Shown here in pieces: positions 15,580-24,118 of a DNA stretch of 34,911 nucleotides. The notes beneath the pieces were generated by a model, which was not told the DNA's origin, searched no databases, and worked only from the letters and a program-made list of their open reading frames with translations. The stretch is from RUG11867 sp964472425 (GTDB taxonomy: Bacteria; Bacillota_I; Bacilli_A; RF39; UBA660), in the NCBI GenBank assembly GCA_964472425.1, contig CAYYLF010000008.1, positions 1 to 34,911 on the forward strand. Direction: 5' to 3'. A program made the translations under genes and the position numbers. Position 1 is the first letter of the stretch; every line of letters starts with the position of its first letter.

Positions 15580-16676
15580 TATGGTGTAGGTACATCAGGT
15601 ACATCAGGAACAGCAGGACCATTTATCACTAATTTGCCACACCAAACAGTTACTATATACTTTGGATTAGGCGTATATTCTGCAGTTAAATCATCCCAAT
15701 CTTCTCTTTGTTGAAGACGTGTATAAGTAATATTCCCTAAATCCCCAGCAAACTCTAATGAACCACTTACAATAGTACCACCAAAAACAGGATCATCATC
15801 CTCTTCGGATGGTTTAATATAATTATAGACTTGTATAATCACAGGTAAAGGTTCGACACCTTTATACTCTGAAGAATCATCTAAATAAATGACTTTTATA
15901 TGAACAGAGAAATTCGGCATTTTATCAGAAACCCCTTTTACCTGAGGTGTATAACCTTCTACATGAGGAGAAGAAACATAATACTCCGTACCCTCGGATA
16001 AAGAAAGCACATTTGAATCCGCCGCCGTCGAGCCATCTTCATAAATATAATCGATTCTCAAAGTATTGAGGCTAAAACCGCCTTGATACAAAAATGTACG
16101 TTCATAGTATAGATTTGCCCCGTCGACTAAATCGGCATTACTAGGAGTCTTATTCCACGACGAATAAATATATCCAGTATATGCGTTAGCCGTCGGTATA
16201 TAATTATCAATATCGATAGGCAAACCGGTTCTAATGTCGATTCCTTCATCCGTAAATTCCACTGTATTCATAACCGTATCGGTAAGATTTCCATCTCTGT
16301 CTTGCATAGTACCGTTTATAACCTTGACAGTAACTTTTGCCATATTAACTTTTTCAAAATATAGATTACATGTAGAACTCTTAGACGCTTTTATATTGAT
16401 AGATTTATCCATCACATTCTGAGATAATAATCCGCCACTTGTACACTCACTTTTCTCTTCATCTAAAATATAACCTTCCGTCGGAAAAATGCGACTATCA
16501 CTCAAATTATAATTTCCTTTATCATCTTGAATATACATTGCAATCATATTAGACGAATCTGCCGAATTATCATTTGTATTTCTATTAAAATAGCTCCGTA
16601 TATTGCCAAAATTTAGAATCGTGCAAACTACTAAAAATAAAATGACTGCTCCTATAAATCTTAAACCCTTTTTCAT
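15579..16676 (-). CDS. Secreted or anchored surface protein with MucBP-like repeat region
   Basis: A 365-residue exported protein. Residues 5-24 are a hydrophobic signal/anchor after MKKGLR. A module of about 65 residues follows (MIAMYIQDDKGNYNLSDSRI to SSTCNLYFEK), a type common in surface proteins of uncultured Bacilli. Then come YxxGYIYSSWNK-type beta-rich sequence and a MucBP-like stretch (DYIYEDGSTAADSNVLSLSE). The end is a short Pro-Asp-Val repeat (PDVPDVPTP) with no LPXTG or C-terminal anchor, so either the N-terminus anchors it or the C-terminus has been lost. AAAGAGG precedes the start. The gene is AT-richer than its neighbours. Its promoter carries a G10 tract, as in the surface protein at 3521. 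Function is unknown; adhesion or a cell-surface role is inferred. Confidence 0.78.
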   Translation of the reverse strand: MKKGLRFIGAVILFLVVCTILNFGNIRSYFNRNTNDNSADSSNMIAMYIQDDKGNYNLSDSRIFPTEGYILDEEKSECTSGGLLSQNVMDKSINIKASKSSTCNLYFEKVNMAKVTVKVINGTMQDRDGNLTDTVMNTVEFTDEGIDIRTGLPIDIDNYIPTANAYTGYIYSSWNKTPSNADLVDGANLYYERTFLYQGGFSLNTLRIDYIYEDGSTAADSNVLSLSEGTEYYVSSPHVEGYTPQVKGVSDKMPNFSVHIKVIYLDDSSEYKGVEPLPVIIQVYNYIKPSEEDDDPVFGGTIVSGSLEFAGDLGNITYTRLQQREDWDDLTAEYTPNPKYIVTVWCGKLVINGPAVPDVPDVPTP

Positions 16677-16738
16677 CGATTATTCCTCTTTCTACCTCGA
16701 TATACTCATCGTACTATCTTCTATTTTCTATATATTAA

Positions 16739-16769
16739 ATAATAGCACCCCCCCCCCAATTTTTGTCAA
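16739..16769 (-). promoter_or_regulatory. Promoter with a G10 tract in its spacer
   Basis: Read on the minus strand: TTGACA (16769-16764), AAAATT, ten Gs (complement of C at 16748-16757), TGC, then TATTAT (16744-16739). The spacer is 19 bp. Ten identical bases is a length at which polymerase slippage is frequent. Two fewer Gs would give the optimal 17 bp. Confidence 0.7.
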
Positions 16770-16919
16770 GCGAATGTTACATTTTTATTTTGCATCTTTC
16801 ATCTTTATAGATATGCATGATAATTTGAGCTACTAAGTTATAGATTAGCAAAATAAATTGACGTAAAAAAGAAATTAAAAAAGTACATTTTAAGCCAAAA
16901 TTTTCGAAAATTATCAAAT

Positions 16920-16953
16920 TGTCACTTAGATGTCACTTTACTTGTAATATAAT
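16920..16953 (+). promoter_or_regulatory. Pho-box-like direct repeat plus -10 of the ABC/FtsX operon
   Basis: TGTCAC (16920-16925), five bases, and TGTCAC again (16931-16936) form an 11-bp-period direct repeat. Exactly 11 bp downstream is TATAAT (16948-16953). There is no good -35. This geometry is that of promoters activated by OmpR/PhoB-family response regulators bound over the -35 region. Confidence 0.6.
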
Positions 16954-16983
16954 GCAAGTGTATTACGAAAGGAGAGATTTTTG

Positions 16984-17655
16984 ATGGAAATCCTAAAAGT
17001 AGAAAATCTTACAAAAATATATGGAAAGGGCTCGACCAAAGTAGTAGCTCTCGACAATGTATCATTCACAGTAGAGAAGGGAGAATTCGTCGCCATAGTC
17101 GGTGCCTCTGGCTCGGGTAAGTCGACCCTTCTACACCTTATTGGCGGAGTCGACAGACCGACGAGCGGAAAAGTCTACATCGACGGCAAAGATATCACCA
17201 ACTTCGATGACGAAAAACTCGCCATCTTTAGACGTCGCCAAGTAGGTCTCATATACCAGTTCTATAACCTCATACCGATACTGAACGTCGAAGAAAACAT
17301 CACTTTGCCCCTAAATTTAGACAACCGCAAAGTCGACGAGAAAAAACTCTCGGAGTTGATAAAACTCTTACGCCTCGAAAACCGCAAGACCCATCTGCCG
17401 AACGAACTTTCGGGTGGACAACAACAGAGAACCTCGATAGGACGGGCGATGATAACGTCTCCTGCCATCATCCTTGCCGACGAACCGACGGGAAATCTCG
17501 ACTCCAAATCTTCGGACGAAATAGTCGAGCTCTTAAAAAAATCCAACCGCGACTATGCCCAAACTATCATCATGATAACTCACAACATGGAAATAGCCAA
17601 ATGTGCTGATCGCATTATAACTATCGAAGATGGACGCATCGTCGAAGAGGTGTAA
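16984..17655 (+). CDS. ABC transporter ATP-binding protein (MacB/LolD/BceA-type)
   Basis: A 223-residue ATPase of the subgroup that pairs with FtsX-like permeases. Walker A is GASGSGKST (40-48), the Q-loop region is LIYQFYNLIP, the signature is LSGGQQQR, and Walker B is ILADEPTGNLD, followed by the H-loop MITHNMEIA. The start is ATG 16984 behind GAAAGGAGAG; a TTG immediately upstream is in frame but less likely. It lies one base before the start of the permease gene, with which it forms an operon. Such pairs move antimicrobial peptides or lipoproteins, or act mechanically on the envelope. Confidence 0.94.
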   Translation: MEILKVENLTKIYGKGSTKVVALDNVSFTVEKGEFVAIVGASGSGKSTLLHLIGGVDRPTSGKVYIDGKDITNFDDEKLAIFRRRQVGLIYQFYNLIPILNVEENITLPLNLDNRKVDEKKLSELIKLLRLENRKTHLPNELSGGQQQRTSIGRAMITSPAIILADEPTGNLDSKSSDEIVELLKKSNRDYAQTIIMITHNMEIAKCADRIITIEDGRIVEEV

Positions 17656-17656
17656 C

Positions 17657-20212
17657 ATGAGTATCCTCAAAAAACTTTCAATTCGAAATCTCAAATTGAA
17701 CAAAAAACGTTCGATAGGAACTATCATGGGAATCGTCCTCTCGGTCGCCCTCGTGACCGCGGTCGCCGGAATGTTCACGAGTTTCCATAGGACTCTAGTA
17801 CAAAACACCATCGAATCGACCGGCTATTACCATTACTCTATTTCCGAAATCGACGAAGATATGTTCAGAGATTTAAAATCCAATCGCGACATCGAGAACA
17901 TCATGACATCCTACTTCTTAGGAACTGCTCTTTATTCCCAAACCGAAGAAGACGGCATAACTTACCTAAACGTATCTTCGACCGAATACTTCGACGAACT
18001 TCAAAATAAAATTGTGAAAGGTCGCAAGCCTCAAAACGCGAACGAATTGGTCATTCCCGAAAGTCTAGCTATCGAGCAAAACATAAAAGTAGAGGATACC
18101 CTTGAGCTCGAAGTTGGCACTCGCCTGACCGAAGATGGATACGAACTCGACATGACCAATCCCTCTCACGAAGAAGCTCACGAATACATCGCGAATGCCA
18201 CCCACAAAACTTACAAAGTGGTGGGAACTTTCGAAGGAAATGGCAGTCGTTACTCCATGTATAGTCCCAATAGTACGACCATGGTATACTACAAAGTCTA
18301 CACGATAAATGAAACTTCCTCTAAAATCGACGTCTTTATGGCTCTCAAAAATCCTAAAGAGCACGACTCCTTCGTGGCTGGTCTCATAGCAACAGGTAAA
18401 TTCGACCCGACTAATGGGCCCGATTATTATCAATTAAATGCCAATTTGGAACTCCTTCGCTGGGAATGCTTTGCCTTCTCGGACTCGACCATTTCCATGC
18501 TCTATGCCGTCGTCGGAACGGTTCTTGCCATCATAGTTATAACGAGCGTCTTCTGTATCAGAAACTCATTTGCCATTTCGACGACCGAAAAATCGAAAAT
18601 GTTGGGTATGCTCGCGAGTGTCGGAGCAACCAAAAAGCAGATTAAAAGAAGTGTGCTCATCGAAGCTTTCATCCTTGGTGCAATAGGCATTCCGCTAGGT
18701 ATCCTCTCGGGCATATTTGCCGACTTCGTCCTCATCAAAGTTGTAAACCTCATCTTGAAAGATTACATTTTCCAAAATGCCGAAGGACTCATCTTCACGA
18801 TTTCTTTCCTTCCATGCCTCGTCGCGGCCATCTTGGGAATCGTAACGATTTATCTCTCTGCCATTTTCTCGGCTCGTCGGGCGAGCCGCATCAGTCCTAT
18901 CGACAATATGCGCAGCTCTAAAGACGTCATGCTAAATAAAAAGAATCTCAAAATTCCACGTATCATCCCGACGATATTCAAAACCGGAGGTGTTCTCGCC
19001 TACAAAAACTTGAAACGAAGCAAGAAAAAATACAGAACCACGGTTATCTCCATCGCCATAAGTGTCTTCATCTTCATAGCTTTAAACACCTTCCTCACAG
19101 ACACGTTTGGAATGACCAACAGATATTATACGACTTACGATTACAATGTCGCTTTAAATAGTATAAGAGAATTACAAAAGTCCGACATCACCGCTCTTGC
19201 CAAACTTGACAACATCGAAGAATTTCACACGACTTACGAAATATATACAAACCAAAACGATTATATAAAGATATATGACCGAGCTCATACAGCCGACTTG
19301 GGCGAAGCCTACGACAATTGTGACAAATACGACGCGGATACGACGGAATGTACCGGTCCACACATAGGAACTTCTCTCATCGGACTAGACGATGCGTCCT
19401 TCAAAAACTATGTCGAATCACTCGGCCTAAACTATCAACAAACTAAAAATAAAGGAATTCTTGCCGATACTGTCGTCGTTTATCTAAACGATAAAGAAAC
19501 CGAGACGCGAAGATTCACTTATCAAAAAGGAGACCACTTCAAAGGCACTTTCCACAATTCCGACTTCGACGTCGAAATAGGGGCGATTACTACTAATAAA
19601 CCTTACGGAATAGAAAACTATAACTATCCCGGAGGCTACTTCATCGTCGATGTCGACTACTTCCAAGATATCGAATTTACGCCTATGTTAATCACGATAA
19701 AATCTAAGAATCCAGATAAACTTGTCAAAGATATCAATGCCTACAAAAAAGGATTGGGAGTCTACAACATCGAGGAAGAACAAAAGTACAATAGAGCTAT
19801 ATCGCTAGTTATAAGCATCTTTCTTTACGGCTTCATCGCCGTCATAACCTTGATTGGTGTGACAAATATCTTCAATACGATTACATCCAACATGGAACTT
19901 CGTGGAAAAGAGTTCGCCATGCTCAAAAGTATCGGTATGACGAAAAAAGAATTCTCCCGAATGATAAATCTTGAGACTTTCTTCTATAGCACGAAATCTC
20001 TCGTTTACGGAATAATATTCGGGCTTCTCGGTTCCTTCCTCGTCCATGCGTCCTTCAATACAAAACAAGAAGTTGCCTACAACTTCCCTCTAACTGCCAT
20101 ACTTATATCTATCGTTTTCGTCTTCATTCTCGTATCCATCATCATGCACTTCTCCATAACGAAAATTAACAAACAGAATACGATTGAAACGATTAGAAAC
20201 GAAAACATTTAA
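17657..20212 (+). CDS. FtsX-like ABC transporter permease (two FtsX domains)
   Basis: An 851-residue integral membrane protein. One helix is at about 20-40, followed by a large extracellular region. Three helices of the first FtsX domain are at about 280-400 (SMLYAVVGTVLAIIVITSVF onwards), a central helix (TVISIAISVFIFIALNTFL) near 460-480, a second extracellular region, and three helices of the second FtsX domain at about 720-845, including ITLIGVTNIFNTITSNMELR then GKEFAMLKSIGM. AGAGGTG precedes ATG 17657; an upstream in-frame ATG at 17630 lies within the ATPase gene. With the ATPase it forms one transporter; eight helices with two ectodomains is the duplicated FtsX layout, not the ten-helix BceB layout. 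The operon's Pho-box-like promoter suggests control by a response regulator. Confidence 0.93.
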   Translation: MSILKKLSIRNLKLNKKRSIGTIMGIVLSVALVTAVAGMFTSFHRTLVQNTIESTGYYHYSISEIDEDMFRDLKSNRDIENIMTSYFLGTALYSQTEEDGITYLNVSSTEYFDELQNKIVKGRKPQNANELVIPESLAIEQNIKVEDTLELEVGTRLTEDGYELDMTNPSHEEAHEYIANATHKTYKVVGTFEGNGSRYSMYSPNSTTMVYYKVYTINETSSKIDVFMALKNPKEHDSFVAGLIATGKFDPTNGPDYYQLNANLELLRWECFAFSDSTISMLYAVVGTVLAIIVITSVFCIRNSFAISTTEKSKMLGMLASVGATKKQIKRSVLIEAFILGAIGIPLGILSGIFADFVLIKVVNLILKDYIFQNAEGLIFTISFLPCLVAAILGIVTIYLSAIFSARRASRISPIDNMRSSKDVMLNKKNLKIPRIIPTIFKTGGVLAYKNLKRSKKKYRTTVISIAISVFIFIALNTFLTDTFGMTNRYYTTYDYNVALNSIRELQKSDITALAKLDNIEEFHTTYEIYTNQNDYIKIYDRAHTADLGEAYDNCDKYDADTTECTGPHIGTSLIGLDDASFKNYVESLGLNYQQTKNKGILADTVVVYLNDKETETRRFTYQKGDHFKGTFHNSDFDVEIGAITTNKPYGIENYNYPGGYFIVDVDYFQDIEFTPMLITIKSKNPDKLVKDINAYKKGLGVYNIEEEQKYNRAISLVISIFLYGFIAVITLIGVTNIFNTITSNMELRGKEFAMLKSIGMTKKEFSRMINLETFFYSTKSLVYGIIFGLLGSFLVHASFNTKQEVAYNFPLTAILISIVFVFILVSIIMHFSITKINKQNTIETIRNENI

Positions 20213-20236
20213 GAAAGCCGCCAGGCCTTCTTTTTT
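20213..20236 (+). terminator. Terminator of the ABC/FtsX operon
   Basis: GAAAGCC and GGCCTTC form a 7-position stem with one A-C mismatch and a GCCA loop, followed by six Ts. It begins within the last bases of the operon. Confidence 0.65.
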
Positions 20237-20255
20237 CTTCAAAAAATACTTTTAC

Positions 20256-20737
20256 ATACTGAAAAGTGTACCGCTCAAATACTGAAAAGTACACCATTTG
20301 AATACCAAAAAGTGCACCATTTGAATACTGAAATGTGTACCGTTTTAATATTGAAATGTGTACCGTTTTAATATTGAAATGTGTACCGCTTGACTACCAA
20401 AAAGTGCTCCATTCGAATACTGAAATGTGTACCGCTTGAATACCGAAAAGTGCTCCATTCGAATACAGAAATGTGTACCGCTTGAATACCGAAAAGTGTT
20501 CCATTCGAATACAGAAATGTGTACCGCTTGACTACCAAAAAGCTTACTATTCGAATACCGAAAAGTGTATGCCTAAATACTGAAAAGCGTACCACTCGAA
20601 TACCAAAAAGTGTACCATTCGAATACTGAAAAGTTCACCATTTGAATACCGAAAAGTGTACCAATCGAATACCAAAAAGTGTACCGCCAGAATACCGAAA
20701 CTTGCACAACAAAATCGTCGAAACTTGCACAATAGAA
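20256..20737. repeat. Degenerate tandem array, about 21 units of 23 bp
   Basis: I could lay out 21 consecutive units, all 23 bp except one of 22 (20555-20576), with no spacers. The unit opens ATACYGAAAWGTGTACC and closes with six variable bases, usually CTTGA- or ATTCGA-like. From 20394 to 20554 two variants alternate (GAAATGTGTACCGCTTGA and GAAAAGTGCTCCATTCGA), so growth there was by 46-bp dimers. The last two units drift to GAAACTTGCACAA. As 23 is not a multiple of three, it is not a coding repeat. It directly precedes the DUF4143 gene, and the final TTGCAC may act as that gene's -35. Confidence 0.92.
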
Positions 20738-20772
20738 ATAAATGTGATGTTATATTTCCAGAGGTGATAAAT

Positions 20773-22055
20773 ATGTCATTGACAAAAAAAAGCTATACAC
20801 CACGGCTAATTGATGAAAAAATAGAAAGATATTTAAAACTTTTTGGTGCTCTGAGTATCGAAGGGCCAAATGGTGTGGAAAAACTTGGACATCACTCAAC
20901 CATGCTAATTCGGTCGTTTTCTTAGATGAAACCACAGAAAATAAAAATTTACGTGCTAAAGCAGCCATAAATGTCGGACTTATTCTAGGAGAACACTATC
21001 CACAATTGATAGACGAATGGGGCGACTTTCCTGCCATATGGGATGCTGTAAGACACCGTTGTGATAAAGACAAAACTAAAGGAAAATATTTATTAACCGA
21101 ATCGACTACCATTCGCGATACCACTAAAATAAATCATTCTGGAGCCGGTAGAATTGACCGTCTTAAAATGTATTCTATGAGCCTATACGAGTCAGGTCAA
21201 TCGACAGACGAAATATCGCTTACCGATATGTTTACAAATAAAGAAATATCGATAAATTCTAAAATTAAACCTACTTTCGATGGATTGGCCAAACTAATTG
21301 TGAGAGGGGGATGGCCCGAAAATCAAACGACAGATGACCGTGACCTTCACATCCTTCCTCAAAGTTACATAAAAGCAATTTTAGAGTCCGACATAGACAA
21401 AGATGGAGTAACTAGAGATAAAAATAAGATGCGCATGCTTTTAAAATCTCTGGCCCGCAATGAAAGTGCAATCGTAAGTAATAGTACTTTACTTAAAGAC
21501 ATAGAAGACATCGCATATGCCGATGAAAGCATCAGTAGAAATACGATTACAGACTATCTAAATATTCTAAGAAAACTTTATCTAATCGAAAATCAAGAAG
21601 CATACACTTTTAATCTGAGGTCTACCCAAAGAGTAGGGAAATCGTCAAAAAGACATTTTACGGACCCTTCTCTCGCCTGTGCCGCACTCAATATAACGCC
21701 CGAAATACTCATGAACGACGTCAATACATACGGATTTATGTTCGAATCTCTAGTCGAACGGGACCTTAGAATATATATCGAAAGCTTGGATGGAAAACTC
21801 TACCACTATCGCAATAATGACAATGGTCTCGAAATAGATGCTATAGTCGAACTACCTTCTGGCGAATATGGGGCTATAGAAATAAAACTGGGCTCCGACT
21901 ACATAGAAGATGCCAAAAAAAATCTTCTCAAATTCACAAAAGAAGTGAAAGCCCAACCGGCCTTCTTGTGCGTTATATGCGGTTTATGGGATGCAATTGT
22001 AAAAGACCCCGAAACGGGAATTTACATAATACCGATAACGGCCCTAAAAAACTGA
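20773..22055 (+). pseudogene. DUF4143 AAA+ ATPase, broken by a 1-bp deletion in Walker A
   Basis: The gene starts at ATG 20773 behind AGAGGTGA and encodes MSLTKKSYTPRLIDEKIERY up to SIEGP. The frame then changes within CCAAATGG (20866-20873). One extra A would give the family Walker A, EGPKWCGKTWT, and joins to the downstream frame, which is open through SVVFLDETTENK to 22055 without another stop. The distal part carries the family's GAGRIDRLKMYSMSLYESGQS motif and a C-terminal DUF4143 region with GLEIDAIVELPSGEYGAIEIK, which resembles a PD-(D/E)XK nuclease core. Full length would be about 427 residues. As read, the ATPase cannot be made unless by frameshifting or re-initiation at 21006. Sequencing error is the main alternative, as the lesion is in a short A run. 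Confidence 0.85.
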
Positions 22056-22135
22056 CGAACATATTGACTGCTTTTCCAAAAAAATGATACAAAACTTTAC
22101 CCATGTAACCGGACATATCCTGAGAATTTACCTTG

Positions 22136-22168
22136 GCAAATCGTCGACATCTTGCGATTTGCTTTTTT
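22136..22168 (+). terminator. Terminator after the DUF4143 gene
   Basis: Perfect 8-bp arms GCAAATCG (22136-22143) and CGATTTGC (22155-22162) followed by six Ts. Confidence 0.8.
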
Positions 22169-22180
22169 CTGTTTTATAAT
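22152..22180 (+). promoter_or_regulatory. Promoter of the NatAB-two-component-peptidase operon
   Basis: TTGCGA (22152-22157) and TATAAT (22175-22180) with a 17-bp spacer. The -35 lies inside the preceding terminator's 3' arm, an economical terminator/promoter overlap. Confidence 0.65.
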
Positions 22181-22200
22181 CTTACTTAGGAGGAAAACTT

Positions 22201-22959
22201 ATGCTAAAAGTTACACATGTAAAGAAAAAATTTACGAGATTGACTGAAAAAAAGACCAAAGAAGAATTTTGGGCTGACAAAGACATCTCGTTCACGGCCG
22301 ACGAGGGTCAAATAGTCGGGATATTGGGCCCGAATGGAGCAGGGAAGACTACCTTACTTAGAATGATTGGAGGCATTCTCACACCGACCGAAGGAACTAT
22401 CGAATTCGACGAAAAAACTTACGAAAAGGAAGAACTGGAAATCAAAAAATCCATCGCCTACCTCTCCGGGAACACCAAAATTTACCAGAGCATCACGCCT
22501 TACGAACTCATGAAGATGTGCTGCGAATTCTACGGAGTAAACAAAGCCGAAGCTGAGAATAGAATAGCCGAAATCGCCAAAACCCTAAACATGGAAATTT
22601 TTCTATATAATAAGATAGAAAAACTCTCTACGGGACAAACCCAACGTGTGAACATCGCCCGTTGTCTAGTTCACGACCCCAAGTACTACATCTTGGACGA
22701 AGCCACGAGTGGTCTCGATATCATATCCTCACAAGTCATCCTCGACTTCATCAAAAGTGAACGTGACCGTGGAAAGACCATCCTGTACTCGACTCACTAC
22801 ATGGAAGAAGCCGAGAACATATGCGACCACGTCCTTCTTTTACACCATGGAGAAATCATAAAAGAAGGCACACCCAAAGAAATACTAAAAAGTACCAAAA
22901 CGACGAATCTACGCGATGCTTTCTTCGCCATCATAGGAGGTGAAAACGATGAAAAATAA
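22201..22959 (+). CDS. ABC transporter ATP-binding protein (NatA-like)
   Basis: A 252-residue ATPase. Walker A is GPNGAGKTTL (from residue 43), the signature is LSTGQTQRVN, and Walker B is YILDEATSGLD. The insertion between the first strand and the Walker A region (RLTEKKTKEEFWADKDI) is typical of NatA-type subunits. LSTGQ replaces the usual LSGGQ, which is common in this group. GGAGG precedes the ATG. It overlaps the permease gene by 11 bases, so the two are translationally coupled. Family members export sodium, drugs or peptides; substrate is not readable. Confidence 0.93.
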   Translation: MLKVTHVKKKFTRLTEKKTKEEFWADKDISFTADEGQIVGILGPNGAGKTTLLRMIGGILTPTEGTIEFDEKTYEKEELEIKKSIAYLSGNTKIYQSITPYELMKMCCEFYGVNKAEAENRIAEIAKTLNMEIFLYNKIEKLSTGQTQRVNIARCLVHDPKYYILDEATSGLDIISSQVILDFIKSERDRGKTILYSTHYMEEAENICDHVLLLHHGEIIKEGTPKEILKSTKTTNLRDAFFAIIGGENDEK

Positions 22960-24106
22960 CGTAATGAACGTTCTCAAAAAAGAACTGAGAGAAATGTTTA
23001 GAGACAAAAAATCTCTCGCCATGATGCTCATCATCCCCATCATGATACCGCTTCTAGTTCTCGGTATGTCTGCTCTTTTCGAAATGAACATGAACAAACC
23101 CATCGAAGAATACAACAAAGTGGGATTTGCATACCAACTAAGTCCGACCGAAAAAACACTTCTCGAAAATATGCAAATAGACTACGAAGAAAATACGGAA
23201 GAAAACCTAAAAACGTCTTTAGAAGAAGGTATAATCGACCTTTACGTTACGAAAAGTGGAACCGATTACACACTCAAAGATGCCGGGGATGAAGACTCGT
23301 CTTACACCCTTTCGCTCGTCACGTCTTACTTCGATTCCTACAAACAATACCTACAAACCGCCTACTTAGAGACCCACGAAGTACCTGCCGAAGAAGTACT
23401 CGACATCATAACATATAGTCGCGACCAATCGGATGTCGAGGAACCCGACGACTACTTTGCCAACTACATTACAACATACTCTTTCCTCTTCATCATCATG
23501 GCTATAACCGTCTCGGCCACTTATCCAGCTACCGATGCGACAGCCGGCGAAAAGGAAAGAGGAACTCTCGAAACTTTGCTCACATTCCCGATTAAGTCTA
23601 AAGACATAATCTTGGGCAAATTCCTATCCGTATCGATTTCGTCCATCATCACGGGTGTGATAAGCCTCATCCTGATGGTCGTCTCGCTCGTCGTCGCGAA
23701 CGACATGTTCGAAATATACGAAGGAGTAAATCTCATGCTCGGCGCGGATGCCTTAGTATTCGCCTTCATAGTCATCCTCGCATACTCTTTGTTGATAAGC
23801 GGACTTTGCATCTCCATCGCTTCCAAATCTAAAACCTTCAAAGAAGCCCAAAGCGCTTTGACTCCGCTCACGTTCATTTCTTTCTTTCCGAGCATGATTG
23901 CTTTCATGATAAACATCGAAACGACTTCCGCGCTCGCCTTTGTTCCATTCTTGAACTTTACTCTCATTTTTACGGACATCGTAAACGGAAAACTGAACGG
24001 ACTTCACATAATCATCATGTTCGCCTCGACTGTCATTTTCATAGGCCTTTTGCTAAAACTCATCATAAGTCAATACAAATCCGAAAAAGTGCTGTTTACC
24101 AATTAG
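22949..24106 (+). CDS. ABC-2 type permease (NatB-like)
   Basis: A 385-residue permease. Helix 1 follows MFRDKKSLAMMLIIPIM, then comes an extracellular domain of about 130 residues. Five or six C-terminal helices follow, beginning after DDYFANYITTYSFLFIIMAI. The sequence AGEKERGTLETLLTFPIKSKD is the family's hallmark cytoplasmic motif. The start is ATG 22949 behind GGAGGTG; a GTG at 22940 is part of that ribosome site. It is the second gene of five in the operon and the membrane partner of the preceding ATPase. Confidence 0.92.
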   Translation: MKNNVMNVLKKELREMFRDKKSLAMMLIIPIMIPLLVLGMSALFEMNMNKPIEEYNKVGFAYQLSPTEKTLLENMQIDYEENTEENLKTSLEEGIIDLYVTKSGTDYTLKDAGDEDSSYTLSLVTSYFDSYKQYLQTAYLETHEVPAEEVLDIITYSRDQSDVEEPDDYFANYITTYSFLFIIMAITVSATYPATDATAGEKERGTLETLLTFPIKSKDIILGKFLSVSISSIITGVISLILMVVSLVVANDMFEIYEGVNLMLGADALVFAFIVILAYSLLISGLCISIASKSKTFKEAQSALTPLTFISFFPSMIAFMINIETTSALAFVPFLNFTLIFTDIVNGKLNGLHIIIMFASTVIFIGLLLKLIISQYKSEKVLFTN

Positions 24107-24118
24107 GGGAGAAACCTT

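Noticed and set aside
16984..20212. BceAB-type bacitracin transporter
   Set aside because: The permease has a duplicated FtsX layout with two extracellular regions and about eight helices, not the ten-helix BceB plan, and no BceRS pair is adjacent.
20368..20732. Minus-strand ORFs encoding repeated YxFSVF/SNGTLF-like peptides
   Set aside because: They are translations of the 23-bp array, whose period is not a multiple of three, and they lack ribosome sites.
20256..20737. CRISPR array
   Set aside because: Units follow one another with no spacers, the units themselves vary, and no cas gene is nearby. It is a degenerate tandem repeat.
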